Shown: piece after piece, positions 1-10,917 of the stretch | Layout: the number at the start of each line of letters is the position of its first letter | How positions within the stretch are numbered: position 1 is the stretch's first letter | NCBI GenBank assembly: GCA_036924285.1 | Contig: JAYKYS010000015.1 | Location: 6,386,001-6,450,000 of the forward strand | From: Asterella californica | Taxonomy: Eukaryota; Streptophyta; Marchantiopsida; Marchantiales; Aytoniaceae | Reading direction: 5' to 3' | Length of the DNA: 64,000 nucleotides | The notes under the pieces: model-generated | What the model was told of the DNA's origin: nothing | The model's database searches: none | Seen by the model: the letters and a program-made list of their open reading frames with translations, nothing else | Translations under genes and position numbers: made by a program

Positions 1-324
1 GACTCGTCAACCTCAGTAATCTTTTTCTCTCTCTTGGCAGTGTCCTCTGTCCCATTTCGAATGGTTGTTCGAGATGATTCGGATCTTGCGCATCTGCAAA
101 CTGAGGAGCATTTTTTTCTCGTTTAGTGAGTCTACTACATAAAAAGTCTCAACTATCATCCTCTGAATATCTATGCCTTGATCAAATAGTGAATGCTCTA
201 GGTCCATCTCGTCTTCATCATCATTCAACTCGATAGTCTCTACCTTCCTTGATTTAGTCCTCTAGTTTGTCTTCTCAGCTTCATCCCACTCACCGTCGGA
301 TGAATCTCATGCATCTCTGTTTCT
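1..324. other. intergenic, no gene supported
   Basis: Pyrimidine-rich DNA with a short minus-strand open frame (13-228, acidic N-terminus) that matches no family I recognise. It lies just outside the outer border of the inverted duplication, which begins near 325. Confidence 0.4.
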
Positions 325-540
325 CCAAACTAGATGGTTCATGTCACGGTTCATATCGCTGCATTTCCTCCCAGGCCGACCACACAAAGAGACAGACCAA
401 CATGCACCTCAAGCAATCAGTCGGGCGTCTAAATACTCGACCATAATTATGTTCACATATTTCATAGTATCCTGAAATGATCGGAGAGATGCTTGTCCTC
501 CCGAACAAAGAACATCCAGGCCAGATCCTCCGAGAATACG

Positions 541-706
541 TGTTCCGAGAGGATCTCCGGCATGATGAGTTCTTCCAGGGCAACGAACAGTGCAGTACCT
601 GTACATGTTACTTGAGCCCCAGATGTTCCGAGGGGATCTCCGGCATGATGAGTTCTTCCAGGGCAACGAACAGTGCAGTACCTGTACATGGTACTTGAGC
701 CCCAGA
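541..706 (+). repeat. 83-bp tandem duplication upstream of AG-peptide gene 1
   Basis: Two 83-bp units, 541-623 and 624-706, differ at only a couple of bases. Each begins TGTTCCGAG and ends GAGCCCCAGA. They sit about 120 bp upstream of the TATA box of the downstream AG-peptide gene. The matching stretch on the opposite arm (about 8040-8120) has one, more diverged copy, so the duplication happened after the arms split or was lost there. Confidence 0.9.
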
Positions 707-825
707 AACACAATCGTTTTCGCTTCCGCAACAATTCCGTGTCCTGGCTGGAGTCAGCTAGCATACGCCAGTGAATGCTTGATGGATGGATCCGGTGATC
801 TGTGTAGGAACACAGAATTCAACCT

Positions 826-833
826 TATAAATA
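826..833 (+). promoter_or_regulatory. TATA box of AG-peptide gene 1
   Basis: TATAAATA about 240 bp upstream of the ATG at 1066. The equivalent site on the other arm (7885-7892, minus strand TATAAGTA) and at the third gene (10911-10917, minus strand TATAAAA) is at a similar distance, which supports it as the core promoter. The leader after it contains a CTCTTTCGAGT motif shared by all three genes. Confidence 0.7.
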
Positions 834-1065
834 GAGTCCGGAAGTGTTATGCTAATCATCATTGTCTTTCCGTCTTCTTCATCCTCTTTCGAGTAAGAGT
901 TGGTCTGCTGTGCACGTCGACTTCATACCAGCCGACAGATCAATTCTACTCGATCCAGGAATTAAGTCTCTTTCCAGTTTTGGACGTTTTTCCTTCTGTC
1001 ACTTAAAATTAGCTCCTGGACCACCACTTCCGTTGAACTTTCTTCGTACCACTACATTCTTTACA

Positions 1066-1281
1066 ATGGTGTCGACCATGAGATCAGCTCTCGCCAAGGC
1101 TTTGGTCGCAGCTGTGGCCATCTCTAGCGTTGTTGGAGTTGCGATGGCACAAGTCGAGACCCCGGCACCATCTCCTTTGGAGATTGTGCAGTCTGCAGCA
1201 GCGGGGATATCTCCGACCACTGCTGTAACCAGCTTGATCGTGGCCTTCACCGGATTCGTCGCGGCAGCTCGCTACCTTTGA
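1066..1281 (+). CDS. arabinogalactan peptide (AG-peptide), copy 1
   Basis: Predicted 71-residue secreted, GPI-anchored cell-surface proteoglycan core. Residues 1-28 form a signal peptide (basic start, Ala/Val-rich core, AMA cleavage motif); the mature part begins QVETPAPSP, giving Ala-Pro and Ser-Pro sites for hydroxylation and arabinogalactan addition. A small-residue stretch SAAAG near residues 43-47 is the likely GPI attachment site, followed by a hydrophobic tail ending AAARYL. Length and order are typical of the AG-peptide class, whose mature glycopeptide is only about a dozen residues. The ATG at 1066 was chosen because upstream in-frame sequence has no ATG and lies in the conserved leader; a second ATG four codons on is also possible. 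A near-identical copy lies inverted at 7443-7652. Confidence 0.85.
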   Translation: MVSTMRSALAKALVAAVAISSVVGVAMAQVETPAPSPLEIVQSAAAGISPTTAVTSLIVAFTGFVAAARYL

Positions 1282-1620
1282 GATCACATTCAGGCGAAAC
1301 TCCATTGCAACTTCATCAGGAACACAGACATGATGATTGAAGAAGAATAAACAGTTAGACTAGATGGCAATTGCAACGTGACGGTTCCATCGATCGATAT
1401 ACGAGCAATTAAGTTCGAGACGGGAGCATGCATGTTCGAGTTCCCGTCGACCTGTAAACATTCAAAACGTATATTAGTTTGTAGTCTTAGAACCTGAAGG
1501 GACGAGATGGTACAGAAGCTGGCGGGCATGGCTGTAGAAAACAGTTTCGGTGCTTGTACAGAAGCTAGTGATGTGGTCTTGACGCAGTAAATATCTATCA
1601 CATCTAGAAGTCAAGATCTT
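1282..1620 (+). other. 3' region conserved between AG-peptide copies 1 and 2
   Basis: About 330 bp after the stop codon is matched by 7095-7442 on the opposite arm, interrupted by small indels. It includes the GAAGAAGAATAAACAGTTAG and ATCGATCGATAT motifs in both copies. Probably the 3' untranslated region plus flank; no further coding frame is seen. Confidence 0.6.
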
Positions 1621-1760
1621 TATTTGATTCTGACGATGTATTTCCATGTATTAGCTACATGTCAGTAAAGTAGGTGAGCAGCTACAGCTATAGCTCGCTA
1701 GCTTCATGATCAACCTTACCTCGCTCGCTCGCTCCGTTCTTCTTTCTGAAGCTTGTCAGT

Positions 1761-1840
1761 GTTCGCAGTTCATACCACCAGTCGAGCTCGTTGTGTCAAT
1801 GTTCGCAGTTCATACCACCAGTCGAGCTCGTTGTGTCAAA
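1761..1840 (+). repeat. 40-bp tandem duplication
   Basis: Two copies, 1761-1800 and 1801-1840, of a unit beginning GTTCGCAGTTCATACCACCA and ending TTGTGTCAA. Only the last base or two differ. The opposite arm near 6945-6975 has one shortened copy. Confidence 0.9.
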
Positions 1841-1875
1841 GAACACCAGCTGGAGGTATGCTGCTCCGCTCCTCA

Positions 1876-3510
1876 CAGAATTCGAAGAGTTTTCAGGCGC
1901 TCACGAACCCACTAGGTTGCAGGTTCATTCCTATTTCATTTTAGGAATGAATCGTCAGCATACCCAGACTGGATCGGCTCATCCATTTGAGTTTGAATTA
2001 TCCAAATTTAAACGAATGGCATGGTTCATCCTGAATTCCACGTTTCTTCTAAGGTTAGGTGTTTTTCTTGTCTTTCCTCTTGCGAGTCGGTTCAGAGTTA
2101 GATGCGAGAAGAAATTATTGTCAGAAATTAAAGGTTACCTTTCCATCTGAATAAATAAACAAATATACAAGCGAGAGCACCATGCATATTTCAACTCTTC
2201 CAAAGTTCGGAATAGAGGAATATGCGCAGGAATTTAATTTATTACCTAACCCTGTACATTACATGATTAAATGAGGTAAAGAGGCTCGCACACTAATATT
2301 ATCGGAATCGCGTGAGGAACTCCTCCAGCTCCTTTAACAGGGAATCAAAACATAACCCATAAGGCAAGAGCATACTGAGCCCTTCAGAAATACATTAGAG
2401 GTCTCGTATTAATTCTACATTAATTTAATGTCCATTTAATTTATTACCTATATTTTTTTGGAGAAAATATTAGATAATAAATTAAACCTGCGCATCTCCT
2501 AGGTTCATGTAAGATAAAACATGTATGTACTTTTTTGAATATTGAAGTATCTACTATCATGTAGGTTTGTGTCTAAACCGACTCCAAAAAAATTCTGAAT
2601 ATGAAACTTCAATATATATAAATAATTTAAAAAATTGATAAAAATATATGTATAAAGATAAAAGGCTAAGTTTAAAATAAAAATTGTTAAAAATTATTTG
2701 ATATTTATTATGATCAAATTTCACTACTACATATTCATAATTTTCTGACATTTGAGGTTTTCCACTTTGTTATGACAAAGTGGAAAAAAGTCAAAATACA
2801 TTTTTGACATAATTCTCATAACAATTTTTACACAATTTTGACATTTTTCAAAGAGAGAAATTTTGCAGAAACGAATCATTGTATGAAAGATGTCATAAAC
2901 ATGTGTCTTAAAATTTTCAACGGCTTTTTTGATTTGATAATTTTCTGACATCATATTTTTTGGATAAATTTAAGACATTTTGTCAAAAATTGCCGAAATT
3001 CATATTCATCTTACTGATTTTTTCCACTTGTCGAAATTTTATTTTCATAACTTTCCCACATATTTTTGACATATAGTCAAAATTCTGTATTTTCAACAAC
3101 GAGATGTGGTAAATATTTCTGATATTGTTTAAGAGCATTCTCATGTACTTTTAACACTTCTCTACAAATTTTACGACACTTTTTGATATAATTTGAAAGT
3201 GTTTTATAAATGTAAGACATCTTTAAGAAACTTTAAGACACAATTCGGACATAGTTCCAACAGTGTCCAATGAATTAAGACATCTTTCAAACAAAAATAC
3301 TGTCAAAATACTGTTGTAATTATTTCAGAAAAATCTAAATTTTTAAAAATAAGTCGAGGTTGAAAAGCTGTAAGGATTTGAAAATTCAAATCGTTATCAA
3401 AAACATATCAAAAATCTTAGAAATCCTATCATTTGTAGAAAATCTGAATTCTTTTTGTTCTGACATCTTTAGATTTTCACCTCCTTGATCTCCATTCTCA
3501 GAATCAAAGC
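1876..3510. other. AT-rich spacer inside the inverted duplication
   Basis: No gene is supported. From about 2400 to 3480 the DNA is strongly AT-rich, with many recurring TTTTGACAT and TTTCTGACAT words and a 13-bp perfect hairpin at 2758-2787. The recurring words suggest an old repeat or transposon remnant, but no ends or coding frame could be defined. Confidence 0.4.
2758..2787. repeat. 13-bp perfect inverted repeat, 4-base loop
   Basis: TTTTCCACTTTGT (2758-2770), loop TATG, then the exact complement ACAAAGTGGAAAA (2775-2787). It sits in AT-rich DNA with no nearby gene end, so a terminator role is not supported; a transposon relic is more likely. Confidence 0.6.
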
Positions 3511-3933
3511 TTGGAAATGACATTCGGAGAGATACCACCGACGATGCTAGTGGAAGATAACCAACTAGTGACTACATCAGCGGCTTCAAATTTGAGCACA
3601 TGTCTCATGGCGACACTAGGGGATAACAAAGCTTGGATCAACTTGTCTCCTCATGAAGACTATTACCGAACATGTAACTTGAAGACAAGGACAACGCTGG
3701 TTGTCACAATTCATTCTAAAATGGAGGAGGTGGTGGGCTGCCAACTAGAGAGTGCATACAACCACACAATCTCTATTTTGACTCCAATATCAACTCGAGA
3801 GCTCGTAGCGACGTCACTACATATTCCTATGTCAGGTGAGAACCGAATTAGACTTCACATTAATCAGAAATCTGGATTGTTGATCAACAAGCAGCAAATA
3901 AGTGATCTGAATATCAAACTGCATATGGTTTGA
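3511..3933 (+). CDS. unrecognised open frame, 140 codons
   Basis: An ATG-started frame of 140 codons in otherwise AT-rich DNA, with a composition closer to coding sequence than its surroundings. It contains no signal peptide, membrane segment or motif I recognise. After the stop at 3931-3933 the DNA continues with fairly open but interrupted frames to about 4080. It may be the relic of a transposon or a broken gene. No function is assigned. Confidence 0.2.
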   Translation: MEMTFGEIPPTMLVEDNQLVTTSAASNLSTCLMATLGDNKAWINLSPHEDYYRTCNLKTRTTLVVTIHSKMEEVVGCQLESAYNHTISILTPISTRELVATSLHIPMSGENRIRLHINQKSGLLINKQQISDLNIKLHMV

Positions 3934-4980
3934 AGAGGAACTTGAAATTGATAGCTAGACGAAGCACATTGTCTATGGCAATGAAGAGACAAATCTTGGA
4001 GGAGATACATAACTTTTACAAAAACGAAAGTCTCTTTCCAGAGTCTATCCTACACGAGAAGATGTCAAGCTAGGGATGCAACAAACATATGTACCTCGAA
4101 GGCATGTTGGTTTGCTACCAAGCTACCAAGTAGGAGATCTAAGCCGAGAAGAACTTAGGAAAAATGTGAGCAAGGAGGCATAGAGAGAGAGAGTTGGAAG
4201 AGCACAACAAATCTGATGTCAACAAATGCAATATGGTTTCTCAAGAGAAACATGAGAACTTAGGCTGTGTGTGCACACGGAGATTGGTGGTCAACGACAA
4301 AGTGAAGTTCCAAGTTGAGTTCCACTAGAAAAAACTGGAGTTTTTGATACTCCAGAACATATGACTGAAGCATATATTTAAGTAAGTTATTTATGTCACT
4401 CGCGAGCATTAATGTAACTAGCCTGAGTTATTGTATTTGGAGAGTTATTTTATGACATAATATATAACATGAGATTGGCTCGATAGTATTATCTAATTGA
4501 TCCATAAAAATATATAATTATAAATTGAATTAAAATATTTTTAAAAATGAAATGGATTATTATGACTTGATATATTACTTACATTAGTAAGAACAATTAA
4601 AAGCATATGACTTGGCATATGAACGATGGAAAATTATCCATGATGACATGGCACCCTCATGTCATATAATACATCGAGTTATAGTATATAATGACAAGAT
4701 TTCCTTCAATCATAGCATCAACTGACGTGGCAATCTTTTCATATGTTGACTGTGATATGGTATGAGTTAGTCATAGCTTATGACGGCATATACCTACGTA
4801 AATATAACCCCAACTTAAAGGTTGACGTGGAAGAGAAGAGAAGATGATGTGGAATCACTCAAGTGATTTTGTTGGTGATGTGGATACATTGTCTTAAGCT
4901 TGAGTAGCACTTTGAGACGTATGTACCACTTCACATAACACATGCAATGCGTATAGAAACCCCATTCTCGACATCATGAG
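3934..4980. other. intergenic, no gene supported
   Basis: AT-rich stretch between the 140-codon frame and the minisatellite. Short interrupted frames occur at the start, followed by low-complexity AT DNA near 4430-4560. I see no defined element. Confidence 0.35.
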
Positions 4981-4984
4981 GTTA

Positions 4985-5760
4985 GCTGCAACATTTCAAA
5001 GTACCGAATCGACACTGTAATTGACGTGAGGACCAGCTTCGACAATTTTGAGGTCAGTTCAGCTGTAGCACTTCAAAGTATCGCCACTGCAAATGATGTG
5101 AAGATCAACTTCGATGAATTTGAGGTTAGTTCAGCTGCAGCAGTCCAATGTATCGACATTGCAACTGATGTGAAGACCAGCTTCGATGAATTTGAGGTTA
5201 GTTCAGCTGCAGCCCTCCAACGTATCGACATTGCAACTGACGTGAAGACCAGCTTCGATGAATTTGAGGTTAGTTCAGCTGCAGCCCTCCAACGTATCGG
5301 CATTGCAACTGATGTGAAGATCAGCTTCGATGAATTTGAGGTTAGTTCAGCTGCAGCCCTCCAACGTATCGGCATTGCAACTGACGTGAAGATCAGCTTC
5401 GATGAACTTGAGGTTAGTTCAGCTGCAGCACTCCAACATATCGGCATTGCAACTGACATGAAGACCAGCTTTGAATTCGTTCATTCTCATGTTAGTTCAG
5501 TGCATCACTTCAAATTATCGGCACCGGCACTAGAAATGACGTGAAGACCGGCTTCTATGATTTTGAGGTTAGTTCAGGTGCAGCATTTCAATGTATCGGC
5601 GCATGCATTGCAACTGACGTGAAGATCAGATTTGATGTGATTTTAAGGTTAGTTCAGCTGCAACACTTCAAAGTATAGACATGCATATTACACAAATCGA
5701 CACTATAATTGACGTGAAGATCAGCTCATATGATTTTGAGGTTAGCAATATTAACAGGTT
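4985..5760 (+). repeat. minisatellite, unit about 60 bp, roughly 11-12 copies
   Basis: Head-to-tail copies of a unit of about 60 bp containing GACGTGAAGACCAGCTTCGA, GAATTTGAGGTTAGTTCAGC and TGCAGCCCTCCAACGTATCG. The five central copies (about 5110-5460) are almost identical and exactly 60 bp; outer copies are diverged and vary in length. There are no unique spacers, so this is not a CRISPR-like array. Because the unit is a multiple of three, the plus strand stays open from 5026 to 5544 with a 20-residue period, and the minus strand from 5459 to 5073 is also open. Confidence 0.9.
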
Positions 5761-5769
5761 CTAGAAGTT

Positions 5770-6900
5770 TGTTCTTCGCCTGTTCTAATTCTTGAGTTGA
5801 GAAATTGATTTCGAACTGATTTATCCAACTACTGTTGCACATCTCTCGATCACAACCATAAACTGATTATGTATACTATTTGTTAGATCTGACGTTTGCA
5901 TCAGAAGAGAACGGTTTATCGAAAGGACTGTCACAATGCATGTAAAAGCATTACTGGCACAGTAATGTGTATGGATCACTGTGTGGACCGAAGAACAATC
6001 TATTCAGTTCGAATTGGAGCATGAAAGCACAAAAATGCTAGTATGGGTCTGAGACTCCAGATGAAGTCAATTAGTATGTTTGCTTGTTATATTTCTCTTA
6101 TAATAGTTCAAAGTTTACATGTGTAGAGAGAGTATATCAGGTTAGATACTGACTTAATTTTCACTGTCTGTAGTATATGTACTTGAAGCTTCACATTTAC
6201 AAACTACGTGCATGAGTGAATTGCTACTTAAGAGTGACATACATTGCTTGGGGAAACAGAATGGATCATGTTGTTGAAAAGCATAGACCCGTGGCCAGAG
6301 GCAGACTACCTCTAACACATCCTGGCAGAGAAGGGTATAGAGACTTGAAGCTTTGGAGACGAGAAGAGAGTTATGCAAGCGGTTAAGATTCAGTTCAGGT
6401 CTAGATAATTGATAATTAACCTCTGTTTAGGATCGGGAAATTAATATGCCATGTTTAGACTTGGTTCAGACACGAACCTCCATTGATAGCAGGTACGTTA
6501 ATATTCAAACAGAAACTTGAATTTATCGAATGTATTGTGCAGTGAGCTGAATAGTTTATTCAGTTATCGTTCATTCGCCCGGTCATAAAAAGAAGCAGTC
6601 CAAATAATGAGTTGGAGAACGATGTACGATCTTAATGAGTAGTCTATGTACATTGCTTTTTCTAGGAGGTTTGGCTGCCGATCCTGGATATTCTTGTTCT
6701 TTTGCCCGGTTGTTATGATCGGGATATGCTAAAGTGTCCATGGATCCGAAAGGAGAAAAAACAATCAACATATATGCTTCAAAATCGAAGATGAGAGACA
6801 GAACCTGACAGGTTCTTTAAGTTGTAATAAATTTTCAATCTGGGTGCAAGGATTCGTATGATGGGACACTATCACGTACGGTTTTGAATCAATGGCGTCA
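5770..6900. other. intergenic, no gene supported
   Basis: Moderately AT-rich DNA between the minisatellite and the right arm of the inverted duplication. No frame longer than about 75 codons and no recognisable motif were found. Confidence 0.35.
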
Positions 6901-7442
6901 GAGGAAACTTCACGGAGCGGAGCAGCATACCTCCAGCTGGTGTTCTTTGACACTCTGATATGAACTGCGGACATTGACAATCTTCAGAAAGAAGATGGGA
7001 GCGAGCGAGCGAGGAAAGGTTGATCATGAAGCTAGCGAGCTATAGCTCTAGCTGCTCGCCGTCTTTACTGACATGTAGCTAATAAATTGAAATACATCGT
7101 CAGAATCAAATAAGGATCTTGACTTCTTGATGTGATAGATATTTGCTGCGTCAAGATCACACACTAGCTTCTGTACAAGCATGCACTGTAACTGTCTTCT
7201 ACAGCCATGCCCGCCAGCTTCTGTTCCATCTCGTCCCTTCAATTTCTAAGACTACAAACCAATAAATATAAATTGTGAGTGTTTACAGGTCGGGAACATG
7301 CATGCTCCTGTCTCGAACTTAATTGCTCGGATATCGATCGATGGAACCATCACGTTGCCATCTAGTCTAACTGTTTATTCTTCTTCAATCATCATGTCTG
7401 TGTTTCTGATGAAGTTGCAATGAGTTTCGACTGAATGTGATC

Positions 7443-7652
7443 TCAAAGGTAGCGAGCTGCCGCGGCAAATCCAGTGAAGGCCACGATTAAGCTGGTCACA
7501 GCAGTCATCGGATATATCCCCGCTGCTGCTGACTGTCCCAAAGGAGACGGTGCCGGGGCCTCGACTTGTGCAATAGCGACTCCAACAACGCTGGAGATGG
7601 CCACAGCTGCGACCAAAGCCTTGGCGAGAGCTGATCTCATGGTCGAAACCAT
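7443..7652 (-). CDS. arabinogalactan peptide (AG-peptide), copy 2
   Basis: Predicted 69-residue AG-peptide, almost identical to copy 1. The signal peptide ends AIA and the mature part begins QVEAPAPSP, which adds one more Ala-Pro pair than copy 1. Two codons are missing next to the SAAAG anchor-site region, and the tail reads GFAAAARYL. It should be processed into a short, O-glycosylated, GPI-anchored peptide at the plasma membrane or wall. The start codon (complement of 7650-7652) matches copy 1. A TATA box lies at 7885-7892 on this strand. Both copies read as intact, and both leaders and promoters are retained, so both could be expressed. Confidence 0.85.
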   Translation of the reverse strand: MVSTMRSALAKALVAAVAISSVVGVAIAQVEAPAPSPLGQSAAAGIYPMTAVTSLIVAFTGFAAAARYL

Positions 7653-7884
7653 TGTAAAGAATGTAGTGGTACGAAGAAAGTTCAACGGAAGTGGTGGTCC
7701 AGGAGCGAATTTTAAGTGACAGAAGGGAAGACGTCCAAAACTGGAAGGAGACTTAATTCCTGTATCGAGTAGAATTGATCTGTCGGCTGGTATGAAGTCG
7801 ACGTGCACAGCAGACCAACACTGACTCGAAAGAGGATGAAGAAGAAGGAAAGACGATGATGATTACCATAGCAGTTCCGGACTC

Positions 7885-7892
7885 TACTTATA
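7885..7892 (-). promoter_or_regulatory. TATA box of AG-peptide gene 2
   Basis: TATAAGTA on the minus strand, about 235 bp before the ATG, at the same relative place as the TATA box of copy 1. Confidence 0.65.
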
Positions 7893-8314
7893 AGGTTGAA
7901 TTCTGTGTCCCTACACAGATCACCTTTCACTCCACCGGAAACATCCATCAAGCATTGACTGGCGTTTGCTGGCTGACTCCAGCCAGCACACGGAATTGTT
8001 GCGGAAGCGAAAACGATCGTGTTTCTGGGGTCAAGTTAATATGTGCTGGTACTGAATCTGTCACTGTTCGTTGCCCTGGAAGAACTCGTCATGCCGGAGA
8101 TCCTCTCGGAACACGTATTCTCGGAGGATCTGGCCTGGATGTTCTTTGTTCGAGAGGACAAGCATTTCTCCCATCATTTCAGGATACTATGATATATGTT
8201 ACCTTAATTATGGTCGAGTATTTAGGCGCCCGACTGCTTCAGGTGCATGTTGGTCTGTCTCCTTGTGCGGCCGGCCTAGGAGGTCATGCAGAGACATGAA
8301 CCATCTAGTTTAAA

Positions 8315-10400
8315 GCTCTTTCTTTATGATGACGTTTCCCTTAAGAGTCATTCACTCGTTTTTCGCTTCCCTTCACTTCAGGATTCACAGTTAACGAGGT
8401 GCTGCGAGTGCAGCACAGGCACTGCGTGCCAAATCTTTGCATTTGCTTGAACGATTGATCGGGTTTTATAAAAGGAGAAAAAAATGGAAAGGAGTATCGT
8501 TCCTGAGTGCAGTGAGTAGATATCTAAATATCTACTTACGTGTAGTAGAATATTTCACGTTAGTGTGGTGTTCATGCGTCACGTTGCTTCCACTTCAGGA
8601 AAATACGGTGAGTTTAGAGTTCCGGGTTTTAGCTCAATGAGCCCATACTTCATGAGCGGGGAATTCTTTAGTGTTAATTAAAGGCTTACTTCGTCTATGG
8701 TATGAAGAGTTCAAAATTTAGCTGAGGAACAAAATATATCGAACTTTATTAAAGGAAGGGACACCAGGTTGAAAATCATATATTTACGGGATTGTCTCCT
8801 TCCCTTTTGTCCTGAAAAGAGTCAATAAGCTATGCAAATGCATAACAAAAGTATTGTTTCATGTTTTTGCTGGATCCTGAATCGGCGTGAAACACATGGA
8901 GATAGAAAATCTGAATGCACAAGCTTACACAGTTCAGACTTCCATTTCTTGATATGTTTTCAAAGATAGAGTTGTTTTGGGTTACCTGGGAGTATCTGAA
9001 TATAGTTCCTAAGAGTAATTTCTCTTAGTCTTTGCGGGGCAATCGACCCGGAAAGGCAGGTGTGTGCACTATACGTAGTCAGGTTTCTTTCCACTGCCCT
9101 TGTTCAGTATATCAAAGGAATCAAGGTTCAGTTTCGGTTTCTGGAGGTTGGTTGAGGTTACATCCTCCCGTGACTTCATGACAAAGTAGAACTTACCGTC
9201 CCCCATCTCAGATAGAGCTCACACCTGAACGCAGATCCCTATGTACAGTTAAGAAGTCGAAGGAGAAGTTAACTTACTGAACTTGGTGTGACAGTGTCTC
9301 TTTTCTCATCAACTTAGTGTGACAGTCTCTGATCTAGAAAATGAACGGAACCGATTGGATCTGATGAGCTGGAGGTATGAGGATAGCAGGTGAGAACAGA
9401 GCGAAAAGTTCTATACTGCTGCCTTCACAGGGAACAGCTTGGTCTGTAATGTGGAAGATCTAGAAATAACAGTAGATTCGAACGAGTGGAAGAATCTGAA
9501 GGCCAAGACTTTCTTGACCCTTCATGTGTACATCCTAAACAGTTAGCCTTTTCTCTCTCAGAATCTATGGATTTGCAAAGGATGTACAGTAATTGAGAGA
9601 GGCTTCTACCCACCCATGCCATGGTTAATTCGAAGAAATAAGGGAAAGGAAGTCCAGTGATATATATATATGCTCTCATGTCTGTCTGGCTTCTTCCTCT
9701 GGGTGCTTCCAAAGGCAAATAAATTGTTGTACAGCCACCGTTCTTGAGATCGAATGATTATATCTTGCCCAGGCGAAGCCTTCCCAAAATGGGCTGGCTT
9801 CAACTACATAGTCATCGTGTTTAACGGCTGGATTTGCAAACTTATTTCGATCCATTCGAGCTCTCGAACATGCACACCCCCGACTTGAAAATTCGTTGAA
9901 GGAAAGGGTTGAACTCCTGAACATGAAGAAGAAACTGCATCAACTATTGAAACACTTAAATCACTTTGGTGAGCGAGCGAACCAGAAGAACAAATATGTG
10001 TGCTTAAAAGCTAGCCTTCGCGGCAAAAGTCTTTACTGAATAAGTGCAATATAGTTCGAGACAATCTCGATCAAGATTATCTCGTACCTTGTAGCAATAG
10101 TGCCAACTTTCTTTTTGTCTTAGACTGTGATCATGATGTGTCAAAATATAGTAGCTGCTACAAGTAAAAGTCTCTCTCTTACCGTTATACCAGCCTACCC
10201 ACCTTCTTCTTCTTCTAAGACTGCTTTCTGTGGAAGTAACTTCTCTTTCAGTGGAGGAGGAGGATTTCTCATTTTGTCTGTCTACTGAGTCCCCATTATC
10301 CCTCTAGATACACATTAATGCTTCTGTCTACTAGTAACTCTGAATTCTTCTTGGCTAGTGTTTATCTCAGTCATTGCTGAAAGCCATGATGCACAAGTGA
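8315..10400. other. intergenic, no gene supported
   Basis: About 2.1 kb between AG-peptide copies 2 and 3. Open frames here are under 100 codons, overlap one another in different frames and show no domain. A short run of alternating TA occurs near 9659-9670. Confidence 0.35.
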
Positions 10401-10419
10401 GTAAACTGACTGATTTCCA

Positions 10420-10623
10420 TCACAGGCATCGAGCTGCAACGAAGCCCGTGACGGCCACGAGCAAGCTCGTCACCATGGTTGCTGGCAACAAGCCGGCTGC
10501 TGCTGACTCTCCCGAAGGACCTGGTGCTGGGGCGTCCTGTGCCATAGCGAATCCAAGGACGCTGGTGATGACCACAGCTCCGACCAAAACCTTGGTGAAA
10601 GTTGATCGCATGGTTGAAGCCAT
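10420..10623 (-). CDS. arabinogalactan peptide (AG-peptide), copy 3
   Basis: Predicted 67-residue AG-peptide. It is clearly related to copies 1 and 2 (shared STMRS start, SAAAG anchor region, VTSLLVA tail) but more diverged. The signal peptide ends AMA and the mature part begins QDAPAPGPSGES, with Ala-Pro and Gly-Pro sites for glycosylation. The tail ends FVAARCL. It lies on the same strand as copy 2, about 2.8 kb away, so the region is a three-gene cluster. The leader shares the CTCTTTCGAGTCAGAGTTG motif region and TCAACTCTACTCGAT with the other two, so the duplication included regulatory DNA. Confidence 0.85.
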   Translation of the reverse strand: MASTMRSTFTKVLVGAVVITSVLGFAMAQDAPAPGPSGESAAAGLLPATMVTSLLVAVTGFVAARCL

Positions 10624-10910
10624 CGAATATATCTGCCTGCCTGCTTGCCTAGCCTGCGTGTAGTAGTAGTAGTGGAACGTAGTATTAGTACTTCTTGTTG
10701 TAGTAGTAAAGCTGGAAAGTGAGCGTCTGTCAGAAACCTGTAGAAAGACGGGGAGCGTGAGTTCCTCGATCGAGTAGAGTTGATCCGCCGACTGATGGGA
10801 GAGAGAACGATTGCAGAGCAACTCTGACTCGAAAGAGAAGTAGTAGAAGAAAGCAGAGAAGATGATGAAGGTGATGATTGGGGAAGTCTAATCTAGCCAC
10901 TTTTATAAGG

Positions 10911-10917
10911 TCCTGAT
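10911..10917 (-). promoter_or_regulatory. TATA box of AG-peptide gene 3
   Basis: TATAAAA on the minus strand about 290 bp before the ATG at 10623, corresponding to the TATA boxes of copies 1 and 2. Confidence 0.65.

Larger units (their letters stand above)
325..1868 (+). repeat. left arm of large inverted duplication
   Basis: From about 325 to 1868 this segment matches, with some indels and substitutions, the reverse complement of about 6905-8314. The shared part covers the promoter, leader, coding region, 3' region and about 300 bp beyond an AG-peptide gene. Similarity begins abruptly at the AAACTAGATGGTTCATGT motif near 325 (8314 on the other arm) and ends just after the GGTATGCTGCTCCGCTCC motif near 1858-1875. 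This arm differs by having two internal tandem duplications (541-706 and 1761-1840) that the other arm has only once or in part. Confidence 0.9.
6905..8314 (-). repeat. right arm of large inverted duplication
   Basis: Reverse complement of about 325-1868. It contains AG-peptide copy 2 with promoter, leader and 3' region. Differences from the left arm include loss of the 83-bp and 40-bp tandem duplications, a 12-bp insertion near 7925 and a 6-bp (two-codon) deletion in the gene. The arms are separated by about 5.0 kb of unrelated DNA. Confidence 0.9.

Noticed and set aside
999..1305. Minus-strand frames over AG-peptide gene 1
   Set aside because: Shadows of the AG-peptide coding strand; the plus frame has the signal peptide, glycosylation and GPI motifs. 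The same applies to 7474-7719 and 10358-10663.
4985..5760. CRISPR-like array
   Set aside because: Repeats are directly adjacent with no unique spacers, and the host is a plant; this is a minisatellite.
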